The position numbers and the translations under genes were made by a program. DNA of 64,000 nt from positions 31,701 to 95,700 of the forward strand of contig PLLP01000023.1 of assembly GCA_003141315.1 (NCBI GenBank), read 5' to 3'. This DNA is from Phycisphaerales bacterium (GTDB lineage: Bacteria > Planctomycetota > Phycisphaerae > Sedimentisphaerales > Anaerobacaceae). Numbering within the stretch: the first letter of the stretch is position 1; every line of letters starts with the position of its first letter. This document shows positions 54,169 to 61,312 of the stretch, piece by piece. A model generated the notes under the pieces. The model made no database searches and was not told the origin of the DNA. It saw only the letters and a list, made by a program, of their open reading frames with translations.

Positions 54169-54513
54169 ATGAGCAAAGCAAAACAATTTTTTGAAGACTA
54201 CCAGAGCAATTTCCCGAAGACGCAGAAAAGCTGCCCCGAAGCAGTGCAGGGTTTTTCATCTATGTTCGCTAAAGTGATGAAAGACGGGGCGTTATCGATG
54301 ATGCAAAAGGAGCTTATTATTGTCGGAATCGCCGTCGCAATCCGCTGCGAATCCTGCATCAGGCTGCACGTAAGAAAGGCTCTCGAAGCAGGCGCAAAAC
54401 CGGAACAGATTCTCGAAGCAGCATCTGTGGCGGTTGTTATGGGAGGCGGCCCGGCGACCACCTATCTGCCAATCGTAATCGACACCCTTGAGGCGCTGCA
54501 GGAACAGAAGTAA
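54169..54513 (+). CDS. carboxymuconolactone decarboxylase-like (AhpD-type) protein
   Basis: 114 residues with the CMD/AhpD core: QKELIIVGIAVAIRCESCIRL (~45-65) with the redox pair CxxC (ECSxC-like RCESC) and the His at the end of the helix (IRLHVRKAL), followed by GAKPEQILEAASVAVVMGGGPA. Probably a small alkylhydroperoxidase-type thiol reductase. It is downstream of nnrD by 11 bases and ends the tsaD run; function beyond the family is not known. Confidence 0.87.
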   Translation: MSKAKQFFEDYQSNFPKTQKSCPEAVQGFSSMFAKVMKDGALSMMQKELIIVGIAVAIRCESCIRLHVRKALEAGAKPEQILEAASVAVVMGGGPATTYLPIVIDTLEALQEQK

Positions 54514-54580
54514 AAAATCGAATATTTGAATTGGAACGTCAGGTCGCCCAGACATATCGGGATTTTATTTTGCTGAGGAC

Positions 54581-54598
54581 AAGAACGGAGAGAGCGGG
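54581..54598. repeat. partial copy of the tRNA-Ser 3' end
   Basis: AAGAACGGAGAGAGCGGG differs by one base from 54681-54698 (AAGAACGGAGAGGGCGGG), the last bases of tRNA-Ser, exactly 100 bases away. It may be a scar of an integration or of a local duplication. Confidence 0.45.
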
Positions 54599-54685
54599 CA
54601 CGACTACGCTGTCGCTTCGTCGGGTAAAATTCTTTTCCTTAAAGTCGTTTTTCCAGAGCTAAACCGTTCGTAGCGCAGCAAAGAA

Positions 54686-54772
54686 CGGAGAGGGCGGGAT
54701 TCGAACCCGCGGTACGGCAAGCCGCACACGGCCTTTCCAAGACCGCTCGATCAGCCACTCTGACACCTCTCC
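54686..54772 (-). tRNA. tRNA-Ser (GGA)
   Basis: Class II tRNA of 87 bases: acceptor GGAGAGG/CCTCTCC, anticodon stem CGGTC/GGCCG around loop TTGGAAA (anticodon GGA), a long variable arm, T loop TTCGAAT, discriminator G. No CCA encoded. Confidence 0.95.
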
Positions 54773-54786
54773 GGCATCAGCAAAGA

Positions 54787-54816
54787 TTTATAACATAAAA
54801 AGCCCTGTATCGTCAA
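54787..54816 (-). promoter_or_regulatory. sigma-70 promoter of tRNA-Ser
   Basis: On the minus strand TTGACG (54816-54811), 18 bases, TATAAA (54792-54787), some 14 bases before the tRNA. Confidence 0.7.
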
Positions 54817-54879
54817 GAAATACTGCAAAGAATACAGATTGGATTGCATTCGATATGTTTCGGCAAAAACAGCTGGCAA

Positions 54880-55377
54880 TTATTGATTTTTGTTTTCGAT
54901 TCGTCTTTTTTTGAAGAAGTCCTGCAGTAATTTACTGCACTGGTCCGCGAGCACGCCGCTGGTGACTTCTATTCTATGATTCAGCCGTTCATCTGTCACG
55001 ATATTATACAGACTCTTGATGGCACCGGCCTTCGGGTCGTCGCAGCCATAGACGAGCCGTTCAATTCTCGCCAGCACCAAGGCGCCGGCACACATCGTGC
55101 AGGGTTCGAGTGTCACGTAGATTGTGCAGCCCTCTAATCGCCAGGTTTCGAGCGCCGCAGCCGCCTGCGTAAGTGCGATTATCTCTGCGTGGGCGGTTGG
55201 GTCTTGCAATTGCTCCCGCTGGTTATAAGCCTTGCCGATGATTTGGCCGTTATGAACAATGACCGCCCCGATTGGCACATCGCCGTTCTCTTCTGCGATG
55301 CCCGCCTGCTCAATCGCAACCTGCATAAACCGGTTGTCTCTGTCTGCTTCTGTCGTATTTGAAATAGAGATATGCAT
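54880..55377 (-). CDS. tadA: tRNA-specific adenosine deaminase with replaced N-terminus
   Basis: Makes inosine at the wobble base of tRNA-Arg(ACG). Zinc-dependent deaminase: DPTAHAEIIALTQAA (H and Glu of HAE) and LEPCTMCAGALVLARI (PCxxC) are the metal/catalytic motifs; ERLVYGCDDPKAGA follows. 165 residues from the ATG at 55377; a GTG at 55389 is also possible. The first ~16 residues (ISISNTTEADRDNR) are not the usual TadA start. A second, 26-codon copy of the usual start (NNEQFMQLAIEQAG) lies at 56042-56122, beyond brnTA, so the 5' end was evidently replaced. The catalytic core looks intact. Confidence 0.92.
   Translation of the reverse strand: MHISISNTTEADRDNRFMQVAIEQAGIAEENGDVPIGAVIVHNGQIIGKAYNQREQLQDPTAHAEIIALTQAAAALETWRLEGCTIYVTLEPCTMCAGALVLARIERLVYGCDDPKAGAIKSLYNIVTDERLNHRIEVTSGVLADQCSKLLQDFFKKRRIENKNQ
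55274..55329. repeat. 56-base direct repeat, copy A (inside tadA)
   Basis: Matches 56052-56107 at 55 of 56 bases (one C/G difference). It covers tadA codons for FMQxAIEQAGIAEENGDVP. The two copies flank a ~780-base segment that holds the new tadA start and brnTA. Confidence 0.9.
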
Positions 55378-55410
55378 TTTTGTATGCACTTGTTTTTACA
55401 AAGGGATTGT

Positions 55411-55686
55411 TTATAAGGTCGAATGCTCTAATTCAGCTTCAATCCTTTCGGACAAAAACATTTTCAACAACGATTGATATGGCACATCTTTCTTGTTTGC
55501 CAAAAGCTTTAGTTCTTCGACCATCATTTCAGGCAGCCTGACTGAAATTGTTTTGACCGACGGCCTGAGTCTGGCCGGCACAATCCTTTTGCCTTTTTTC
55601 CAGTCAACAAAATCCGTTGAGTCATTTCTGCCCCAGAATTGCCTTTCGCTGTTTTCGTTTTTAAATTTAGGAATCTTTTGTTTCAT
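55411..55686 (-). CDS. brnA: BrnA-type antitoxin
   Basis: 91 residues. After a polar N-terminus the C-terminal part reads as a ribbon-helix-helix DNA-binding domain: TISVRLPEMMVEELKLLANK and QSLLKMFLSERI. Type II antitoxin that should bind its partner BrnT and repress their shared promoter. Its ATG overlaps the brnT stop by 4 bases, the usual brnTA order (toxin first). CopG-like family labels would also fit; the neighbour decides the call. Confidence 0.85.
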   Translation of the reverse strand: MKQKIPKFKNENSERQFWGRNDSTDFVDWKKGKRIVPARLRPSVKTISVRLPEMMVEELKLLANKKDVPYQSLLKMFLSERIEAELEHSTL

Positions 55687-55985
55687 AACGTTCTATAGAC
55701 CTGCCTTTCCTTTTTGCTCATATCTCTTGCTGAAATCACTCTGATAAGATTTTTACGAATCGCAAAAACAATAAAGAGCAATCTGTTGCTGTCTGTCTGA
55801 CCTAATACATAGTATCGGGTTTCTTTCTGCGAATGCTTTAAATCATCCTGGACCACCAAAGGTTGGTTGAAGAATACCTGTTCGCATTCAAACAGGCTTA
55901 CCTTGTGTTTGAGCCAGTTTTTTTCTATATTGTCCTGGTCCCAGTCAAAACCCGTGCAGTTCAATAATTTTTCCATCGCATCCAT
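55683..55985 (-). CDS. brnT: BrnT-type ribonuclease toxin
   Basis: 100 residues matching the BrnT family: FDWDQDNIEKNWLKHKVSLFE near 14-34, where the W-D-x-x-K-x-x-x-x-x-x-K-H block is typical, then EVFFNQPL-like, ETRYYVLGQTDSNRLLFIVF and IRVISARDMSKKERQVY at the C-terminus (the IISAR-type block). BrnT is a RelE-fold RNase. The ATG at 55985 lies only 9 bases after the predicted -10, implying a leaderless mRNA; the ATG at 55976 would give a ~10-base leader. Confidence 0.88.
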   Translation of the reverse strand: MDAMEKLLNCTGFDWDQDNIEKNWLKHKVSLFECEQVFFNQPLVVQDDLKHSQKETRYYVLGQTDSNRLLFIVFAIRKNLIRVISARDMSKKERQVYRTL

Positions 55986-55994
55986 ACTGTTTAA

Positions 55995-56023
55995 AGTATA
56001 TAATAGTTATATACACAAGTCAA
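55995..56023 (-). promoter_or_regulatory. brnTA promoter with palindromic operator
   Basis: On the minus strand TTGACT (56023-56018), 17 bases, TATACT (56000-55995). A perfect inverted repeat GTATATAA-TAG-TTATATAC (55996-56014) covers the -10 and half the spacer, an ideal site for autorepression by BrnA. Confidence 0.8.
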
Positions 56024-56041
56024 GATAAAAAAGCGTATTTT

Positions 56042-56122
56042 TTAACAAACCGGCACATCGCCGTTCTCTTCTGCGATGCCCGCCTGCTCAATCGCAAGCT
56101 GCATAAATTGTTCGTTGTTCAT
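56042..56122 (-). pseudogene. tadA: 5' remnant of tadA (original start)
   Basis: ATG at 56122 followed by NNEQFMQLAIEQAGIAEENGDVP, the usual TadA N-terminus, then VC and a TAA: 26 codons. It begins 9 bases after the AbiU2-like gene, so tadA probably once followed that gene directly. Codons 6-24 are nearly identical in DNA to the intact tadA copy (55 of 56 bases). Confidence 0.88.
56052..56107. repeat. 56-base direct repeat, copy B (in the tadA remnant)
   Basis: Second copy of the repeat at 55274-55329; see there. The sequences outside the repeat differ completely at both ends, marking the edges of the inserted or replaced segment. Confidence 0.9.
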
Positions 56123-56131
56123 ATTCCAATA

Positions 56132-56803
56132 TTACTCATCATCAAACTTGCTTTTTATATTGTCGATTCCGCATTTTTCCAACACAGCGCACATGCTTCT
56201 GACCACGCTTGTATCATTTTTCAATGGATGAGGAACAACCCCGTATGCTCTGTGAATGGCCGAATATATGTCTATGGCAAAAAATAAAAACTTTTCGAGT
56301 AAATCATAACTTTGTATGTCCTTTGGTCTCATGACATCTTCCATATATTCGGAATGTGCGACAACCTTATCCCGCACTTTTTTGATCCTACCATCCACAA
56401 AGTATTTTCGACAAAACATATCATATATTTTACCAACATCTGCGAGTAAATTATTTTCCGTAATTTCCTTTCGTTCGCCGAGCAAATCTCTATGCTCATT
56501 TATAAAATCAAGTAAAGGTCGTTCATTTTGGGGCTTATAGTGTTTCACGGTTTTCAGTATCGAAGGCAACGAGTTAAGTTCGCGATCTTTTTCTATTTCA
56601 AAGACTTTACAAATACCCAAAATATAAGAATCCAGACACAATTTTCGCATATGCGCAAAGAAATATTTCCCCCGACCTATTGCTCTAATCTCCGGAGCAT
56701 TTATTCTTAAAATTTTGTATAAATCAAGATTAGATTTTATCTCGAAAAGTGCTTTCTCCAATGCAATCAACTTTTCATCCAACTTGTTAAGTTCTGGTGT
56801 CAT
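56132..56803 (-). CDS. AbiU2-like HEPN domain protein
   Basis: 223 all-helical residues. FFAHMRKLCLDSYILGICKVFE (~48-69) and VRDKVVAHSEYM (~143-154) fit the HEPN_AbiU2 family; the latter contains R-x5-H (Arg144, His150), a HEPN RNase signature variant. AbiU2 relatives are linked to abortive infection in Lactococcus, so a defence role is plausible but not shown. No partner nucleotidyltransferase or other defence gene is adjacent. GGTGG lies before the ATG. It is the gene to which tadA was originally joined. Confidence 0.7.
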   Translation of the reverse strand: MTPELNKLDEKLIALEKALFEIKSNLDLYKILRINAPEIRAIGRGKYFFAHMRKLCLDSYILGICKVFEIEKDRELNSLPSILKTVKHYKPQNERPLLDFINEHRDLLGERKEITENNLLADVGKIYDMFCRKYFVDGRIKKVRDKVVAHSEYMEDVMRPKDIQSYDLLEKFLFFAIDIYSAIHRAYGVVPHPLKNDTSVVRSMCAVLEKCGIDNIKSKFDDE

Positions 56804-56880
56804 TGAGGATGTTCCACCTTTTCACCTGTTCCGCTGTTTCCGCCTTCGGCGGACTCTATTCTTTGCCTTCGGCAAAAAAA

Positions 56881-56953
56881 TACCCCCAAGGGGAGTCGAA
56901 CCCCTGTCACCGGGTTGAGAACCCGAAGTCCTGGGCCACTAGACGATGGGGGC
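56881..56953 (-). tRNA. tRNA-Glu (CTC)
   Basis: Acceptor stem GCCCCCA/TGGGGGT, anticodon stem TCGGG/CCCGG around loop TTCTCAA (anticodon CTC), T arm with loop TTCGACT, discriminator A at 56881. 73 bases; no CCA. Confidence 0.95.
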
Positions 56954-56955
56954 GG

Positions 56956-57083
56956 GTTAGTCGTTAGTATTTAGTATCCAGTATTTAGTATTTAGTCGTT
57001 AGTATATAGTATTTAGTATTCAGTATTTAGTCCGCCACACGAATGGCGGATCTTCGATATATAGTATTTAGACGTTAGTATTT
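56956..57083. repeat. A/T-rich simple repeats (TTAGTATTTAGTA type), left of the second four-helix-bundle gene
   Basis: Irregular copies of TTAGTATTTAG with variants (TTAGTCG, TTAGTATC), interrupted by a GC-rich CCGCC...GGCGG hairpin. The inverse form occurs at 57443-57488, on the other side of the gene at 57068. The repeats overlap the gene's last codons. Confidence 0.65.
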
Positions 57084-57433
57084 AACTTTTTAATTAAACT
57101 CATTGTCATCTTGCTAATTTGCTCGATTTCATCAATTAACCAATCAGCTTTCTTTTTTTCGATATAGCCCAACTTTTCAGCAATAATCAGCTGAGTGATA
57201 ACTTCGGAACAGCTTCCAAGAGATACATATAAAAACTGCTTGTATTCTCTGTTGTGCAACCTCGTAAAACCTTCAGCAATATTCGAAGGTATAGAGACAA
57301 CTGCTCTTCGCAACTGTGACGTCAATCCATACAATTCATCTTTAGGAAAATCGTTAGTTGCTTTATATACATATTCAGCCAAATCAACACTTCTCTTCCA
57401 GATTTCCAGCTCTCTGAAGTTTTTGATTGGCAT
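57068..57433 (-). CDS. four-helix-bundle protein (23S rRNA intervening-sequence type)
   Basis: Second member of the TIGR02436 family in this window: IKNFRELEIWKRSVDLAEYV, YGLTSQLRRAVVSIPSNIAEGF and SLGSCSEVITQLIIAEKLGYI. 121 residues from the ATG at 57433 (a second ATG 3 codons upstream). Only distantly similar to the gene at 52064, so not a recent copy. Placed between tRNA-Glu and tRNA-Met and bounded by inverted A/T-rich repeats. Confidence 0.88.
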   Translation of the reverse strand: MPIKNFRELEIWKRSVDLAEYVYKATNDFPKDELYGLTSQLRRAVVSIPSNIAEGFTRLHNREYKQFLYVSLGSCSEVITQLIIAEKLGYIEKKKADWLIDEIEQISKMTMSLIKKLNTNV

Positions 57434-57442
57434 ATTTTTCAC

Positions 57443-57488
57443 AAAATACTAAAAACTGAAAACTAAATACTAGATACTAAATACTAAT
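57443..57488. repeat. A/T-rich simple repeats (ATACTAAATACTA type), right of the second four-helix-bundle gene
   Basis: Inverse of the repeats at 56956-57083: AAATACTAAAAACTGAAAAC, then CTAAATACTAGATACTAAATAC. Together they frame the gene as imperfect inverted repeats. Confidence 0.6.
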
Positions 57489-57491
57489 CAG

Positions 57492-57565
57492 TGGCGGCGG
57501 TCGGAGTCGAACCGACGACCCTGGGCTTATGAATCCCATGCTCTAACCAGCTGAGCTACGCCGCC
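57492..57565 (-). tRNA. tRNA with CAT anticodon (elongator Met or Ile2)
   Basis: Acceptor GGCGGCG/CGCCGCC, D arm AGCTCAGCTGGTTAGAGC, anticodon loop TTCATAA (CAT) with one A-G mismatch next to the loop, T loop TTCGACT, discriminator A. 74 bases. Elongator Met is likely, but Ile2 (lysidine-modified CAT) cannot be excluded from the sequence. Confidence 0.9.
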
Positions 57566-57579
57566 AAAAAAGCGGTTTT

Positions 57580-57608
57580 ATAATAGCAGTTTATGAAGCC
57601 TGCGTCAA
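57580..57608 (-). promoter_or_regulatory. sigma-70 promoter of the CAT tRNA
   Basis: On the minus strand TTGACG (57608-57603), 17 bases, TATTAT (57585-57580), 14 bases before the tRNA 5' end. Confidence 0.75.
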
Positions 57609-57714
57609 TCATCTGGTTGGTTAGAAAAATCAGATGACAGATAACAGAAGACAGCTGGCGGAGGACAGCAACATACGCACAACGCATTACGCAATACGAT
57701 ATACCTGCGACGCA

Positions 57715-59073
57715 TCACGCATTCGCGAGCAGGCTGGCGGAAGTTTTAATGCCATTGATAAAATTATCGACTTTGAATTTCTCGTTGGTCGAATGTGCGC
57801 CGTCTGAATCAAGGCCGAACCCCATCAGGACAATCGGCTTTCGCAGCTCCTTCCAGAATGTGTTGACGACTGGAATTGAGCCGCCGGAACGGATAAAAAC
57901 AGGCTCGGCGTTAAAACCCGCCTTAAGGGCATTCATACCCGCCTGAATCATTTTATCCTTAACATCGAAGATTACCGGCTCCGCAGCGGAGAGCGGGCCC
58001 GCGACCTCGACATCGGCAAAATCGGGACAGACGGACTTGATAAATTTCGCGACAGCATCGGCCATTTTTTGCGGGTTCTGGTCAGGCACAAGCCGGATTG
58101 TAATCTTTGCGGTCGAGCGGTATGGAATAACCGTCTTCATACCTTCGCCCGTGTATCCGCCGAACATCCCGTTGACATCGAGCGACGAACTTGCCCAAAG
58201 TCTTTCGAGAATCGCCCTGCTGGGTTCGCCGAAGGTTCGCTTTGCGCCGGTCTCTTTGAGAAAAGCCTTCTCGTTGAGCGCCAGTTTTGCAAAATTCTTT
58301 TTCTCCCAGTCTTCGAGCGGCCTGATGCCGTCGTAAAAACCCTGAATTTGAATCCGGCCGTCGAGGCCGATACATTTTGAAATAATATGAGCAAGTGCGG
58401 TGTTGGCATTTGCGACCGCCCCGCCGTAGACGCCCGAATGCAAATCTGCGGCGGCGGTTTTGACGGTAATTTCCATCGCCACGATACCGCGCAGGCCGTA
58501 AGTAATTGCAGGCGTTTTCTCATCATACATCGAGGTGTCGGAAACTATAACCGCATCGCATGCGAGATTTTTCTTTTCTTTCCTGATATAATCTTCAAGT
58601 GCGTTTCCGCCGCATTCTTCTTCGCCTTCGATTAGGAAAATAACATCTCCGGGCAGTTTGCCTGTGGTTTTGAGCAGGGTTTCGACGGCTTTGACATGCG
58701 CGAATATCTGGCCCTTGTCATCGGTTGAGCCGCGGGCATAAATGAAACCATCGCGAATGTTCGGTGCAAAAGGCGGCGTAGTCCACTTGTCAATGGGGTC
58801 TGGCGGCTGGACATCGTAATGGCCGTAAAGGAGGAGCTTTTTTCCGCTGCCGCCTTTGCCGGATGCTCGCACAATCGGGTGGCCCTTGGTTTCGACAACC
58901 TGTGCATCCAGGCCGATACTCTTGAGGTGATTTGCGAGCCATTTGGCGCAATTTATCAGGTCGTTTTTGTATTTCGGGTCGGCACTAACGGATGGGATTT
59001 TCAAAAAGTCAAAAAGCTCATCCATGAAACGCTCTTTGTTTTGATTTATGAAATCAAAAATTTTATCAGCCAT
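57715..59073 (-). CDS. M20 family dipeptidase
   Basis: 452-residue metallopeptidase of the carnosinase/CNDP-like M20 group: LLYGHYDVQPPDP (~81-93) supplies the first metal His/Asp, DGFIYARGSTDDKGQ (~108-122) the bridging Asp, and FLIEGEEECGG (~147-157) the general-base Glu pair; the dimerisation lid lies in the middle. Hydrolyses dipeptides or N-acylated amino acids in the cytoplasm; no signal peptide is present. Single minus-strand gene before the cohesin/dockerin genes. Confidence 0.92.
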   Translation of the reverse strand: MADKIFDFINQNKERFMDELFDFLKIPSVSADPKYKNDLINCAKWLANHLKSIGLDAQVVETKGHPIVRASGKGGSGKKLLLYGHYDVQPPDPIDKWTTPPFAPNIRDGFIYARGSTDDKGQIFAHVKAVETLLKTTGKLPGDVIFLIEGEEECGGNALEDYIRKEKKNLACDAVIVSDTSMYDEKTPAITYGLRGIVAMEITVKTAAADLHSGVYGGAVANANTALAHIISKCIGLDGRIQIQGFYDGIRPLEDWEKKNFAKLALNEKAFLKETGAKRTFGEPSRAILERLWASSSLDVNGMFGGYTGEGMKTVIPYRSTAKITIRLVPDQNPQKMADAVAKFIKSVCPDFADVEVAGPLSAAEPVIFDVKDKMIQAGMNALKAGFNAEPVFIRSGGSIPVVNTFWKELRKPIVLMGFGLDSDGAHSTNEKFKVDNFINGIKTSASLLANA

Positions 59074-59177
59074 AATATAAACACCTTAAAAGAAGTTTGT
59101 TGCGTTAAACAGAAAACAAGTTTGTATTGATTCTAACCGTATTGCCGTTTCTTTCAAGCGATTGTTTGGCAGGTTTT

Positions 59178-59222
59178 TAAAAAATAAAAAGGGGCACCGA
59201 TGATAATTTGTCGATGCCCCTT
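59178..59222 (-). terminator. intrinsic terminator of the first cohesin/dockerin gene
   Basis: Stem AAGGGGCA/TGCCCCTT plus CGA/TCG with one bulged pair and a 10-base loop, followed on the minus strand by T5-A-T6. Located 9 bases after the stop codon. A closely similar hairpin follows the second gene. Confidence 0.85.
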
Positions 59223-59230
59223 GAACCTTT

Positions 59231-61132
59231 TTATTCAAGTACACAAGCAGGATTGAGAGGATCTGTCTGGCAATCGATTAACCAGTTATTAGCCATAACG
59301 GCCAAGTCGTGGAAATTAACCGCATTATCTCCGCCGGACGGCCAGATATCGGCAGAAGGCAATGCCGGCGGCTGGAGCCATTGTTCGCACAAAATTTTCA
59401 GGTCCGCAGCATCCACTTTGCAGTCATTGTTCAGGTCGCCGACTAACTGCATCGCAATAAAGTTGACCTGTCCGACATTTGCACTGGTCAGCCTGATGCT
59501 CAATCCATCCACCAGCCCCGTGAATCCATTCGCCCAGGCGGAGCCGGTTTGAATGGAAAACAAAAGAATCTGCTGATTTTTATAGGCTGGATTGCCGGTC
59601 AGATCAGACAAAAACCCGTCGGTGTAGCTGCCGAAATAATTATTGGTTGAATCGAAAAATCGCAGTCTGTTATTTTGGCCTGCTTCGGTAACCCACTGGT
59701 TCCATGTGTTGCACGGGTCAACGAGGTTTTCCGAAAAATAAGGCTCACTGCCGATACGATTGCCGTACCATGAGCCGTGGACGGGCAGATTAGAATCGGG
59801 TTTGGTGTATATATTAATGTACCAATCTGCTGCATCTTCAGTATGAGTCGTATTTTTCATGGTAAAGTAGCTTATGTCTGAAAGTTCCCCGATGGTCACA
59901 TCTCGCCCGAATAACATCTGGGGGCTTACATAATATTCGGATTTTTCTCCGGCCACTGTGGCATTTGCCTGCCAGCTTCCCGGCGCAAACCCCGTGGCAT
60001 ATTCGGCAGAACCTGTCGAATTCGCAACGGGTAATGCGCAAACCGTCATTGGAGCCGGCGCGGGAATGATATTGATAGAAGTGCCGATAGTATTGGAATC
60101 CGGCACAATAATGTCAACAAAATCGGCATCTCCATAGTCGAAACCCGCAGTAGCGTTGTCATATCCGTCGTACACTCCCCAGGTCAGAGCGGAAAGTCCC
60201 GTGGGAGCATCTGCCTTCACCTTAAGAGTGAAGGTGAACAACGTTCCAGACCCCTCCGCAAGAGACTCATACCCGGGATCCCAGTTCAAGTCGATGCCGC
60301 CGATTCTCAAAAAGCCTGCGGCGTATTCGTTGCCATATAGCTCCCAATCGTGCGTGAGTAAACCACCTTTCACTACGACCGAGTTCGCGTCGTAGGTGAA
60401 CACATTGGAATCGCACAAGATGTTCGTGCTAATGGCGGCCATGGTGATGGGCGACAAGACAGTCATATTAACCGACACGTTCACCGTCGAACCCTGAGCT
60501 GCGTTCAGCGCATCGGGCACCAATGTTACGGTCGGCGGCGGTTCGGGAACTACGGTCGCCACGACCATAGTATCACGCGATCCAGGAATGGGAACAGTAA
60601 AAGGGGTAGCATCATGGTTCGAAGCGAAACGAGGAGCAAGTGATATCTTTTCATTACTACATGCAACTCCCGAATAGCCTGCCCAGTTCATACTGCCCAG
60701 CCATGGATCGCCGGGCGTGTACCACTGCATAATGGCGGAGTCGTCGGGTGCACTCAGCCCTGTCGAGCCGTACAAGCGGAGGTCCCCGTAGTTCAGGGGA
60801 TTAGAGGGATTATTCGGAGTCACCAGGATTTCTGTTGGGGTGACATGGATGTAATAAGCTGGACCGCTTGTTGGATCGCCGGTTAAGGCCGAGACGACTG
60901 TGTAGGAGGCCCCACCGTCCCCCGCCGTGATGGTGAATGAGGCGGAAGCAATGACACCCGTCGCCGGATCTGCGGTAATCGTACCCGACACATGGTCAAC
61001 AAGACCCGTCCTCCTATCAATCTGGTAGTCCGGGTAGTCAACTATGGCGTAAGTTTTATTTGCCGCCTGCGTCACGCCACTGACAGCTAACATCATTATT
61101 ACTACCGCACAAATTGTAATTACTTTTTTCAT
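59231..61132 (-). CDS. secreted protein with cohesin-like and C-terminal dockerin type I domains
   Basis: 633 residues from the ATG at 61132 (best spacing to GGAGG; an ATG two codons earlier is too close). Signal peptide to ~24, an N-terminal PEP-CTERM-like beta-sandwich region (~25-195), a cohesin-like domain at ~200-350 (VTLVPDALNAAQGSTVNVSV, SALTWGVYDGYDNATAGFDY), another beta region, and a dockerin at the end with two calcium-loop repeats (DLNNDCKVDAADLKILCEQW; NAVNFHDLAVMANNWL). Likely a cell-surface or biofilm-matrix protein. Paralogous to the next gene. No catalytic domain was seen. Confidence 0.82.
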   Translation of the reverse strand: MKKVITICAVVIMMLAVSGVTQAANKTYAIVDYPDYQIDRRTGLVDHVSGTITADPATGVIASASFTITAGDGGASYTVVSALTGDPTSGPAYYIHVTPTEILVTPNNPSNPLNYGDLRLYGSTGLSAPDDSAIMQWYTPGDPWLGSMNWAGYSGVACSNEKISLAPRFASNHDATPFTVPIPGSRDTMVVATVVPEPPPTVTLVPDALNAAQGSTVNVSVNMTVLSPITMAAISTNILCDSNVFTYDANSVVVKGGLLTHDWELYGNEYAAGFLRIGGIDLNWDPGYESLAEGSGTLFTFTLKVKADAPTGLSALTWGVYDGYDNATAGFDYGDADFVDIIVPDSNTIGTSINIIPAPAPMTVCALPVANSTGSAEYATGFAPGSWQANATVAGEKSEYYVSPQMLFGRDVTIGELSDISYFTMKNTTHTEDAADWYINIYTKPDSNLPVHGSWYGNRIGSEPYFSENLVDPCNTWNQWVTEAGQNNRLRFFDSTNNYFGSYTDGFLSDLTGNPAYKNQQILLFSIQTGSAWANGFTGLVDGLSIRLTSANVGQVNFIAMQLVGDLNNDCKVDAADLKILCEQWLQPPALPSADIWPSGGDNAVNFHDLAVMANNWLIDCQTDPLNPACVLE

Positions 61133-61222
61133 CACCATTTTCCTCCGAAACTTACTTTTCAGTTTGCCTGTTGTGGATAACCCACAACAATAGCAATATT
61201 AAACTTTTCAAAAACTTTTATG

Positions 61223-61252
61223 GGGGCGCCGATGACAATTTATCGACGCCCC
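61223..61252 (-). terminator. hairpin after the second cohesin/dockerin gene
   Basis: GGGGCG/CGCCCC plus CGAT/ATCG with one mismatch and an 8-base loop. Its sequence is nearly the same as the hairpin at 59189-59222, showing that the duplication included the 3' end. The T-run is weak (CATAAAAGTTTTTG). Confidence 0.65.
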
Positions 61253-61312
61253 TTGAGCAGACAGATGAAAACATCCGTATGACAGCTGAATATCTAATCT
61301 TTTTAACCAACC

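Noticed and set aside
56956-57083. Possible CRISPR-like array
   Set aside because: Repeats are short, irregular and of uneven spacing, with no unique spacers and no cas genes.
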